Below are positions 13,183 to 22,570 of a stretch of 64,000 nt of DNA, piece by piece (the stretch's first letter is position 1; each line of letters opens with the position of its first letter). Both the position numbers and the translations under genes were made by a program. The notes beneath the pieces were generated by a model. The model was given only the letters and a program-made list of their open reading frames with translations, ran no database searches and had not been told where the DNA came from. Source of the DNA: Hymenopellis radicata (taxonomy: Eukaryota; Basidiomycota; Agaricomycetes; Agaricales; Physalacriaceae); NCBI GenBank assembly GCA_015501595.1, contig JADNRX010000026.1:62001-126000 (forward strand), in the 5' to 3' direction.

Positions 13183-13190
13183 TATAAAAG
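13183..13190 (+). promoter_or_regulatory. TATA box of TmpA-like copy A
   Basis: TATAAAAG lies 49 bases upstream of the start codon at 13239, so transcription probably starts near 13215. No equivalent box precedes copy B, because the duplicated segment begins only at the start codon. Confidence 0.65.
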
Positions 13191-13238
13191 TCTGTATCTC
13201 ACGCGAGTTGTCTGTAACTTTGTCAACTATTCTTGAAC

Positions 13239-15357
13239 ATGGCCTCCGTTCCTCTTGATGATGCCGAAAAGGGCGCGGCGAATTTCGTCCTTTCTGCATT
13301 CAACACCGACGGACCAAGCACGTCTACTCTAAACGGCAAATGCGAACCAGCCGTGGCCACTGCAGGGGAGGTCATTCCGGCTATCGTTGTGCGACACAAG
13401 AAGTCGAGAGCAAGCCGATGGATCAGGTTTCGACTGTGGTTCAACACCTATCGGTAATCTCTCGTTCTCTTCACTTCACTGGATACTCAAAACGTTACAG
13501 GAAATTCTTTACTCTCGTCATGACTATCAACTGCGTCGGTATCCTGCTAGCCGCCATCGACAAATGGCACTACCCTCGTCAATACACGGGCGCTTTCGTT
13601 CTCGGGAATATTCTGGTCGCCGTCCTCATGCGGAACGAACTATTTGGGCGTTTACTCTATCTCATTGTGAATACCCTCTTCGCAAAGGTCCGATTACCTT
13701 CCTGTACTTCCACTGCTTTTTGACTCACCTTTCTCCAGTGGCCACCTCTCTGGTTCCGCTTGGGATGTACCTCAGTATTACAGCATCTCGGAGGCATACA
13801 CTCTGGGTGTGCCACTTCGGGCTTCCTTTGGCTCGTCTTCCGACTGGTCCTCATCTTTATCGACCATAAGGACAATCACGATGCAGTTTTGATAATGGGC
13901 GTGCTCACCAATCTAGCAGTAGGCATTTCGATGGTGTCTGCCTTTCCTTGGGTGCGGAATACCCATCACAAGTACGTCCATCTTCAATTGCAGGAACAAT
14001 CATTCTAACCGAATATCCTTAGTATATTTGAGAGACATCATCGATTTGTTGGATGGTAAGTTGCGTCATTCTGAGGTACTTGTTCAAAAACTAAATCCTC
14101 TAGGATTGGAGTGGCATGCAGTACGTCCGTCGCTGTACGTTGCTCGCGTATTCTTACGCTACCTAGCCTGGGTTTTTGTGGTTTTAGGAGACAGTTACGA
14201 CTTGGACACTCATTCATGGAATCCAGACGGTATTCGCGTCCTTCGCCAGCAAGACTTCTGGTTCTGCCTGGGCATCACGATCTTGTGAGTCGGTCCTTTT
14301 GTTGATCAGAGGATCGCCTCTGACATTATCTTTAGCATCATCATACCATGGGTTACTGTTCGGGAAGTAGAGGTCGATGTCGAGATTGTAGGTCCAGCCA
14401 CTGTCATTTCTCCGCAATTCTAATTGACACCCCACAGCCTTCCTCCAAAGTCGTCATATTACGCTTTAAGCGGGGCATGCAACAGGGCCTGTTGGCGAGA
14501 ATTTCCCGCGGCTCAATCATGGAATATCACGCGTTCGGAATTATATCGTAGGTTCCTGTCAACGGTCCCGGACGCGTGCCATTAACGTCTTCCGCAGGGA
14601 GGGAACAAAGTCCAAGGAACACTACCTCATCTGTGGCGTGCAAGGCGACTTCACCCGAAGTCTTGTTGATAATCCGCCGACGACCATCTGGACACGCGAG
14701 CTCAAGGTCCGTGGCTTCATTATCTTAATCCGGGTTACTGAGCAGAAACGGCTTTTCAGTTCGCCGGCGTATCAAACACATCGACTTTGTACAAACGGGG
14801 AATACGCGTTTGTACAGGTACAGGTCTCGGTGCCGCGCTATCCACATGTCTTCAGGTGAGTGGAGTCCCATGAGCTCGTACACAGTATGCTAAGTCGCGT
14901 TGGACAGAGTCCAGGCTGGTGAGCGATCCGTTAATTACCCCACGGAGCAGGTTTTGACATGGATGTCGGCATAACAAGGTATTTGATATGGATTGGGTCG
15001 GATCAGGAAAAGACGTTTGGACCAACCATCTCCAAACTAATATACAAGAATCTAGGCCCAGAGCGATTCACATTGTGGGATTCAAAGAAGCGCGGTGAGT
15101 TCTATTATGTCAGACTGCCCCCAACGGTTTCTCATTCAGTGTAGGAGGACGCCCGGACTCGATGAAACTCATCTCGGATGTGTATACGTCTTGGGGAGCC
15201 GAAGTGGTATTCATCACGTCCAACTGGGGTGGGAACAAGGAGATGATGGAAGGATGCAAGGCGGCTGGGATTCCTGCTTTCGTGAGTCTAATTCTGTCGG
15301 CTTCTTGTTGATAGCCTGATGATTAACATCTCGTAGGGCACATTGTGGGATTTCTAA
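13239..15357 (+). CDS. TmpA-like integral membrane flavoprotein, copy A (intact)
   Basis: Fourteen exons can be joined with GT..AG introns throughout: 13239-13453, 13501-13687, 13739-13971, 14023-14055, 14104-14120, 14167-14284, 14336-14387, 14438-14547, 14598-14706, 14760-14855, 14908-14918, 14979-15094, 15145-15281 and 15337-15357. They sum to 1455 bases, exactly 484 codons plus stop. The protein has a soluble N-terminus of ~70 residues, about six hydrophobic segments (for example GAFVLGNILVAVLM and AGISMV-like spans), then a soluble half with CTGTGLGAALSTCLQ, resembling the NAD(P)-binding loop of ferredoxin-reductase folds, and LIWIGSDQEKTFGPTI. It ends in GIPAFGTLWDF. This matches the fungal TmpA/NPS12 C-terminal family of putative membrane flavoproteins linked in Aspergillus to asexual development. 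Family placement is from memory of that motif pattern, and substrate and partner are unknown. Confidence 0.8.
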
Positions 15358-15372
15358 CGACCTCCTGCTTTC

Positions 15373-15438
15373 TGAGCAATAGAACAACATATTTACGAGC
15401 TTTACTGAGCAATAGAACAACATATTTACGAGCTTTAA
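15373..15438. repeat. 33-bp tandem duplication
   Basis: Two adjacent near-identical 33-bp units start at 15373 and 15406 (TGAGCAATAGAACAACATAT and the bases after it), just after the copy A stop codon. The corresponding place in copy B has a single partial unit. The change therefore occurred after the large duplication, or copy B lost a unit. Confidence 0.85.
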
Positions 15439-15484
15439 CTATATAACATACGATACGATCCAGACCAATTTCCTTCCTCGGCAC

Positions 15485-15685
15485 TCAACCAGGGGATTGA
15501 ATGTTTTTAGTAGTTACTTTGAGCTTTCGAGTCCAATCAGATGTTTTCACGCCACCTGCGCGAAATGGCTGGAACAACTTTTTCGCTTCTCGGTACACCG
15601 CTGCTCGTATCTTCTTGTCGATATCTTTTGTCATATACACTCGAATGGTGTGAAGATGTTGGAGGGGTCTAAGAGAGACGAACAA
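15485..15685 (-). CDS. Small conserved reverse ORF downstream of TmpA-like copy A
   Basis: A 66-codon frame, convergent with copy A. Its product is basic (RVYMTKDIDKKIRAAVYREA near residues 16-35). The equivalent frame at 20981-21187 stays open for 68 codons although the two differ at many bases, including a three-base insertion in the middle (FQPFRAGG against FHAQSRAGS). Staying in frame across an indel is weak evidence for coding. It could instead be the terminal exon of a longer gene or chance. I do not recognise a family. Confidence 0.35.
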   Translation of the reverse strand: MFVSLRPLQHLHTIRVYMTKDIDKKIRAAVYREAKKLFQPFRAGGVKTSDWTRKLKVTTKNIQSPG

Positions 15686-15905
15686 CTTCTGCTGTGCGAA
15701 TGATCATTGGTTGGCGAGGGTGGCTGAAAATCGAAATGAACGAGCCTTTATATCCTGGATTGTGGATGTGGATTCTGATATTTCTTGTTTTTCTTAGCTG
15801 CCGGGAAGAAGATCCAAGGTGTAATCCGAAGATTGGGAAATCATTGAATGGCGATTGGGTTGCGTTAGAATAGATATTGAACACTGGCCTTCAGGACGTT
15901 AAATC

Positions 15906-16420
15906 ATGCTTGATTTGCTGTGTATCATTCGTTGCAGTGGTTCCCGCGGTTTCTGCGGCGGTCCAACAACTGGCAATGGTTCCTGCACTATTGGCATTGC
16001 CAGCGGAAAGGCAGCATCTTCATACCCTTCCGCGTATTCCTTTGTTGTTTCCCGTGCTGCCACTGTAAGCAAGGCGAAGCCATGCACCAATGCGCCGATT
16101 GAATGCCCACTCTGCCATGTGGTCCATTGGAAGTACAACATGCCTAGACACAAGGAGCACCATCCAGCATGGAAGCAGCAGGGGCTCATGGCGTTCATGG
16201 CGAAGATTGGTATATCCGAGTTGGAGGAGCAGCGGGCGAGATCCCGGATGAGCCGGATGTCGAGATGTCAGAGTCTGAGTCTGAGGATACGGATGCAGTT
16301 CGTGGTGATTCAACTCGTAAACGACCGGCACCATCACCCCCAGGTAGTGAGAGCTACGGCCGCAGGAGAAACCTTCTCCTTGGGACTCAACCGAGCGTCG
16401 GTGTGAGCATCAGCTTGTAG
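15906..16420 (+). pseudogene. Broken C2H2-type zinc-finger ORF fragment
   Basis: The frame from 15906 contains CPLCHVVHWKYNMPRHKEHH, a C2H2-like finger with the W-K-Y-N-M core seen in many Agaricomycete transposon-associated and orphan proteins. Natural-looking downstream sequence (IPDEPDVEMSESESEDTD) is in a second frame starting near 16225. One frameshift near 16225 therefore splits the reading frame. There is no credible start. It looks like the 3' remnant of a larger gene, cut on its left by the end of the duplicated block. Confidence 0.55.
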
Positions 16421-16596
16421 GTCTCGAGCAGCATCAGGTCCATCGAAGAGGGCAGCGGTTTCCTCCAGAGACAGGTTCTTTGTCTCGACGACGACTACAA
16501 GCAAGATAGGTCAGTAGCAGTTCACGGAGTGTGTCAGTACGTGAGCAGGAAAATTGGGATCCATTCACATAGAATATATAATACACTGATAATATA

Positions 16597-17117
16597 GTGG
16601 ACGACTTCCCGTAACATTTAGAAAGCTAGATTATCTTCTAAATGTCAGATGATTGGAACTCCGCAATTTAGGAAACCAGACATGCAAACCGTAAGCCAAT
16701 CTGGAAAAGATGGCAATTCGACACGATAAACCTCCTGCCGCGGCTGCCGACGTCTTAATCCCATAAGGAAATCTTGAAAACAGCTCGAAAACGACGCGTT
16801 CTTGACTCGGAGGTAGGTTGCTTGTCAAGGATGCCTTTGGCCATGAATTTGAGCTCACAGTGTGAAGGGAATGTAAGAAGTGACACACCACTGTGTGTGC
16901 CGTGCTTTCGGGGCACTAACGATGACATCTAGAAAGTAAGTTTTACTCTGGAAGAGGGGTAGGGGGGTGTCTCCAGACTATAATCTGAAAGCAGCCCACG
17001 CGCGCGATAGATTTGGCGCAGGGAAGCCTGGTACCCTGGCGCCGGGCTCGGCAAATTGCCTCTTTTGGCGTTTAGAAAATAATCTACGTTTCTAAATGGT
17101 TACGGGAAGTCGTCCAG
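16597..17117. mobile_element. MITE-like element with ~51-bp terminal inverted repeats
   Basis: The left end (16597-16647) starts GTGGACGACTTCCCGTAAC and the right end (17067-17117), read in reverse complement, starts CTGGACGACTTCCCGTAAC. The match continues for about 51 bases with few differences, through an ATTTAGAAA block. TA dinucleotides flank both ends (16595-16596 and 17118-17119), as in Tc1/mariner-type insertions. The 521-bp element carries no transposase frame, so it would be non-autonomous. The first base differs between the ends. Confidence 0.8.
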
Positions 17118-17900
17118 TATAAATTCTAGTATACGCGACGCTGGAAAGCTGTAAATGGTGCAGTCGAGGGAGCGGGAGGGCGGAGTCACGTCCGCCCGTT
17201 TGGGTTGTGATGTGATGGCCGAGCCCGCATCAGCGCAACCACACCAGCGTCGCATGGCGTCGCGTGGCTTCTGTCTGGTCCCGATTCAGAGATATTTTCA
17301 CACACACTCATCGTCACTCGGACCACGGTCCGCCATCACTTGCTCACCTACCCGACCATTGTGCGGCCGCTCAGTTCACCGCGTTCTTCGCAGCACTTAC
17401 CCGTCGATGTTGAATCTCTCCCTTGGAACACGCTCTGACACGTGTTGACCCATAAGCAGGAAGTCAAAGAAAGATTGGTGATCGAAGTTTTTCTCAGAAA
17501 GGGTGCCAGACGGAAATTCTGCGGATATCCTGACCTGCGGAAGTTTGCGAATAGGTAAAAAGGATGAAGGAAAATGGCTCAACGTACCACAGCAACTGGC
17601 TTCAAGTCTTGCGAAGGTGGTGTCATTGATTCTCCACGTGCAATAGACCGTTAAAACGCAGAGCCCTTGGCGATTCAGGTGTGGTATACATGGTTATGTA
17701 GCGGAGGCGTGTCGATATCGGCTATCTGAATCTGAATCTGATTGCTGCATGATGATGCAGCAATGGTCGACGTCCAGCTCTGATGGATCGAATTGCTGGT
17801 GGTTGTGGTCAACTGGAGTTAACGTTCCCACGACACCACGCCTGCTTTAGGTTAGGAAGGACTCCAACCCGAAGGAGTCTCGTCAAAGTCTCGTCTTCGT
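17118..17900. other. Intergenic, no gene recognised
   Basis: About 780 bases between the two inverted-repeat elements. Short frames only. I found no family match and no further repeat. Confidence 0.45.
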
Positions 17901-18067
17901 AGGACCCCCAATAGTGCCGCCAAATGTCGTCCGAAAATTTGCCCACTTCAGGCCCTCTGGGCCCGCCATGCCCCAGATTTGCTCCTCCGGGCTGATTTTT
18001 GTCCGAATTTTTTTCCCGGCCCGCCTGTTTTGGTCCGAACCCGCAGGATAGTACTATTGGGGGTCCT
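17901..18067. mobile_element. Short 167-bp inverted-repeat element
   Basis: Perfect 15-base inverted ends: AGGACCCCCAATAGT at 17901-17915 and its reverse complement at 18053-18067. The interior also contains partly inverted GTCCGAA blocks. CTTCGT precedes the left end and reappears across the right end, suggesting a five- or six-base target duplication with ambiguous boundaries. No coding capacity. Probably a small non-autonomous DNA element; the superfamily cannot be assigned. Confidence 0.65.
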
Positions 18068-18794
18068 TCGTGCGCGTGAGTATTCACCATGTCATCAACT
18101 TTGCTGAACGGAGTCCCGCTCAAGATGTCTCGAATCATCATGTATCATTGTATGTTTCCGCGTTGGCCGGAATCATCTCTGCAAAGCAGTTCTACCGTGT
18201 GTTCCCGGATTTGGATCCGCGTAGCTAGGCGGAATGGCAATGCATCACCACGACCGCACAAGTCGTGCAAAATAGAAGGCGCCCGAACTTTTTTCGAAAG
18301 CGTCTGCTCTAGACTTAGCAAGTAAGTAGCATTGCTTATAACTCAGTTGTTCTCTCAACCTACCGTGCTCTAATCAAATCCTGTACTAACACAGTCGTTG
18401 TAAAGGTATTTTGACCTGTTTCTCGCTTGTATGAATGCAATCCGGTTATATTGCGCGCGATTGAATAATTCAAGAATACCCTGTATTTACAGTACGTCCG
18501 TCGAAATCAGGACAAGCCAGGGACAGCTACAACAACTTCATTCCTCTTGCATTCCTCCCCAAAATGTGGTCCAGAGTGAGGCTCCAGGCCCCAGTTGGAC
18601 TAAGGAGCAGATGCGAACGAGTGGAGGTGAGTTTCAGTGTCTTTCCCCTTGGACATAACAGATATCCTCCAGCCTCACTCAGATTTATCCACGCTTTCGA
18701 AAGATTTGCCAAGGCATCAGGCCAAAGTAGTTATCACTGGCATCATCATTTAAAGCCATGGAATCGCGCAGCGGTGCCCCACATTTCGCCAAAC
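18068..18794. other. Sequence between the small element and copy B
   Basis: No gene or promoter motif was recognised. It is unrelated to the promoter of copy A, which means copy B did not bring its own upstream region. Confidence 0.5.
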
Positions 18795-20908
18795 ATGACC
18801 TCAGTTCCTCTTGATGATGCCGAAAAGGGCGCGGCGAACTTCGTCGTTTCTGCATTCAACGCCGACGGACCAAGCACGCCTACTCTAAACGGCAAATGCG
18901 AAGCAGCCGTGGCCACTGCAGGGGAGGTCATTCCGGCTATCGTTGTGCGACCCAAGAAGTCGAGAGCAAGCCGATGGATCAGGTTTCGACTGTGGTTCAA
19001 CACCTATCGGTAATCTCTTGTTCTCTTCACTTCACTGGATACTCAAAACGTTCCAGGAAGTTCTTTACACTCGTCATGACTATCAACGGCGTCGGCGTCC
19101 TGTTAGCTTACTTCGAGAAATGGCACTACCCTCTTCAATACACAGGCGCTTTCGTTCTGGGGAATATTCTGGTCGCCGTCCTCATGAGGAACGAACTATT
19201 TGGGCGTTTACTCTATCTCATTGTGACTACCCTCTTCGCAAAGGTCCGATTACCTTCCTGTACTTCCACTGCTTTTGGCTCACCTTCCTCCAGTGGTCAC
19301 CTCTCTGGTTCCGCTTAGGATGTACCTCAGTCTTACAGCATCTCGGGGCATACACTCTGGGTGTGCCACTTCGGGCTTCCTTTGGCTCGTCTTCCGACTG
19401 GTTATTATCTTTACCGACCATAAGGACAATCACGATGCGGTTTTGATAATGGGCGTGCTCACCAGTCTAGCAGTAGGCATTTCGATGGTGTCTGCCTTTC
19501 CTTGGGTGCGGAATACCCATCACAAGTACGTTCGTCTTCAATTGCAGGAATAATCATTCTAACCGAATATCCTTAGTATATTTGAGAGACATCATCGAAT
19601 TGTTGGATGGTAAGTCGCGTCATTCTGAGGTACTTGTTCAAAAACTAAATCCTCTAGGATTGGAGTGGCATGCAGTACGTCCGTCGCTGTACGTTGCTCG
19701 CGTATTCTTAGACTGCCTAGCTTGGGTGTTTTGTCGTGTTTGGAGACAGCTACGACTTGGAGACTCATTCATGGAATCCAGACGGTATTCGCGTCCTCCG
19801 CCAGCAAGACTTCTGGTTCTGCCTGTGCATCACAATCTTGTGAGTCGGTCCTTTCGTTGATCAGAGGATCGCCTGTGACATTATCTTTAGCATCATCATA
19901 CCATGGGTTACTGTTCGGGAAGTAGAGGTCGATGTCGAGATTGTAGGTCCAGCCACTGTCATTTATGCGCAATTCCAATTGACACCTCGCAGCCTTCCTC
20001 TAAAGTCGTCATATTACGCTTTAAGCGGGGCATGCACCAGGGCCTATTGGCGAGAATTTCCCGCGGCTCAATCCTGGAATATCACGCGTTCGGAATTATA
20101 TCGTAGGTTCATGTCAACGGTCCCGGACGTGTGCCACTAATGGCGTCTTCCGCAGGGAGGGAACAAAGTCCAAGGAACACTACCTCATATGTGGCGTGCA
20201 AGGCGACTTCACCCGAAGTCTTGTTGATAATCCTCCGACGACCATCTGGACACGCGAGCTCAAGGTCCGTGGCTTCATTATCTTAATCCGGGTTACTGGG
20301 TAGAAACTGCTTTTCAGTTCGCAGGCTTGTCAAACACATCAACTTTGTACAAACGGGGAATACGCGTTTGTACGGGTACAGGTCTCGGTGCCGCGCTATC
20401 CACATGTCTTCAGGTGAGCGGAGTCCCATGACCTCGTACACAGTATGCTAAGTCGCGTTGGACAGAGTCCAGACTGGTGAGCGATCCGTTAATTACCCCA
20501 CGCACCAGGTTTTGACCCGTCGGCATAACAAGGTATTTGATATGGATTGGGTCCGATCAGGAAAAGACGTTTGGGCCAACCATCTCCAAACTAATATACA
20601 AGAATCTAGGCCCAGAGCGATGCACATTGTGGGATTCAAAGGAGCGAGGTGAGTTCTATTGATGTCAGACTTCCCCGGCAACGGTTTCTCATTTAGTGTA
20701 GGAGGACGCCCAGACTTGATGAAACTCATCTCGGAAGTGTATACGTCTTGGGGAGCCGAAGTGGTATTCATCACGTCCAACTGGGGCGGGAACAAGGAGA
20801 TGATGGAAGGATGCAAGGCGGCTGGGATTCCTGCTTTCGTGAGTTTAATTCTGTCAGCTTCTTGTTGACATCCTGAACATCTCGTAGGGCACACTGTGGG
20901 ATTTCTAA
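18795..20908 (+). pseudogene. TmpA-like membrane flavoprotein, copy B (frameshifted)
   Basis: Nearly identical to copy A from ATG to stop, with the same intron positions. Two indels break the frame. At about 19345 the sequence reads CTCGGGGCATAC where copy A has CTCGGAGGCATAC, losing one base. At about 19730 copy B has one extra base in GGGTGTTTTG. Between them the reading is out of frame and meets a stop within about 35 codons. Splice sites remain intact and most differences elsewhere are substitutions. There is no TATA box comparable to that of copy A. Best read as a recent pseudogene, unless the indels are sequencing errors. Confidence 0.75.
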
Positions 20909-20980
20909 CGACCTCCTGCTTTCCGAGCAATAGAACAACGTAACATACAATATGATCCAGACAATTTCCTGCCTCGGCAC

Positions 20981-21187
20981 TCAACTGTCGGGGGATTGAA
21001 TGTTTTTAGTAGTTACTTTGAGCTTTCGAGTCCAATCAGATGTTTTCACGCTACCTGCGCGAGATTGGGCGTGGAACAACTTTTTCGCTTCTCGGTACAC
21101 CGCTGCTCGTATCTTCTTGTCGATATCTTTTGTCATGTACACTCGGATGGTGTGAAGATGTTGGAGGGGTCTAAGAGAGGCGGACAA
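20981..21187 (-). CDS. Small conserved reverse ORF downstream of copy B
   Basis: A 68-codon counterpart of the frame at 15485-15685, with the same RVYMTKDIDKKIRAAVYREA core and the same TSDWTRKLKVTTKNIQSP end. It survives as an open frame even though the neighbouring TmpA-like copy has lost its frame. The product is unknown and coding status is uncertain. Confidence 0.35.
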   Translation of the reverse strand: MSASLRPLQHLHTIRVYMTKDIDKKIRAAVYREAKKLFHAQSRAGSVKTSDWTRKLKVTTKNIQSPDS

Positions 21188-21387
21188 ATTCTGGTGTGCG
21201 AATGGTCATTGGTTGGCGAGGGTGGCTGAAAATCGAAATGAACGAGCCTTTATATCCTGGATTGTGGGATTCTGATATTTCTTGTTTCTCATAGCTGCCG
21301 GGAAGAAGATCCAAGGTGTAATCCGAAGATTGGGAAATCGTTGAATGGCGACTGGGTTGCGTTAGAATAGATATTGAACACTGGCCT

Positions 21388-22172
21388 TCAGGACTTACAC
21401 TCAATGTAGCACTTGTTGACCCGAAACTGGAGGTCTTCTATGGTTGGAAAAGATCGAGCTACGGAGCCTCGAAAGGCGAACAAATGAAGTGGCGATAGCA
21501 GCGACCCTAGGTTTGGAAAGGAGTTCATGATAATATGCGCTTCATACGCGTGAATGTTCAGAGTGTGCACAGAAGGCAGAGTAACATCCTCGAACGCGTC
21601 TTTTAGTGCGTCTAAACAAGTCGCTGTCGCTGGTATTTTTAGAATTTGCAAGGTATGCAGGTTAGGGAGCTTCAGGAGGTGTTCCACAAATTCGCTGTAC
21701 ACCGCCATGGGAGATACGTTGGTCAGGACCACAGATACCGACCTGGGAAAGTTAAGTAAACATTAATAACTAGGCGAATAGGAACCTACCGAACGTGCTG
21801 GGCAAGAAAAGGAGCACGAACAGTTACCATTTCTAGCCTGGCAATTGTTTCGATGGCGAAGTTCCTCTGGTTGGACCTTGCGCCAGGCAGAAGATCCAGA
21901 TCCTGCCACGCGAGAGGGAGGTATACAGCGCGAAGTGCGCTGCATGTTTGGGAGAGAGAACGAGCCGTTTCGTAACGGGTACGATAGTCGGACTTTTTGT
22001 AGTCTTTCTCTGCACGAATCTTTGGGACTGGTAAGGAAGGACAATAGGACAGAATTTCAAGATGGAGTTCGTAGGGGAAAACTGGCAATCCGCGACTATT
22101 GGCGTCAACTGGGACAGAGACAGAAGCAGAGAGCTCGTCCCCAGTGCGTCTTTTCCTGTGTCGGAGAAGCAT
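21388..22172 (-). CDS. F-box-like protein, possibly C-terminally truncated
   Basis: Two exons. The first runs from the Met at 22172 (MLLRHRKRRTGDELS) through LPVFPYELHLEILSYCPSLP, which resembles an F-box-like helix, to CAC GTT CG at about 21788. A GTAGGT..CCCAG intron follows, and frame resumes with SVSVVLTN. The second exon has leucine-rich repeats such as LLKLPNLHTLQILKIP. It ends with CYIECKS exactly where the duplicated block begins. Related Agaricomycete proteins are usually much longer than ~245 residues, so the end may have been lost. Such proteins are assumed to act as SCF adaptors; the target is unknown. Confidence 0.6.
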
Positions 22173-22570
22173 AGTAGCACAGTCACCGTCTACCTTCAAG
22201 TTGTTTAAAGCCACGTGACTAGCAAGGTTCCTTAATTCCGTAAATCCTGGACATTGACCAGCACAATAAATTATTTGGAAACTCAGAACAGTAACTTGAA
22301 CGCTGAGCGCTGACGCCCAACTTGCGCCCAACACTTTTCCTTACGCGGCCCCGACCCTGTCAGTGACACTGGCACTGTCAGTTAGGCGGAGTCAGTGATC
22401 ACGGGTTCTGGTCGTCTTTGACCATCACGGTGACTCCGGCTCGCCCTTTTTAAACAAAGCTGTCGTTTCCAAACACAATAACGCGTCTTTTCCCCAAAGG
22501 GATCACCCTCGTCCACCTCCGCCGACCTCCATTACCTTTTCGAGTCACTCTCCGGTTCTCTTCCACCAAA
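22173..22570. promoter_or_regulatory. Divergent promoter, F-box-like gene and TRL1
   Basis: 398 bases between the two divergent starts. It contains GTCAGTGACACTGGC and nearby GTCAGTGATCAC, a loosely repeated motif. No TATA box is obvious. Confidence 0.35.

Larger units (their letters stand above)
13239..15894. repeat. Segmental duplication, unit A
   Basis: This block is repeated at 18795-21391. Similarity begins at the start codon (upstream bases are unrelated) and ends at about 15894/21391, after the shared ...ACTGGCCTTCAGGAC. It carries the TmpA-like gene and a small reverse ORF. The two units are direct repeats about 5.56 kb apart. Confidence 0.9.
18795..21391. repeat. Segmental duplication, unit B
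   Basis: Second unit of the block described at 13239-15894. Its right end lies directly against the stop codon of the F-box-like gene (21388-21390), which may therefore be truncated by the junction. Confidence 0.9.
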
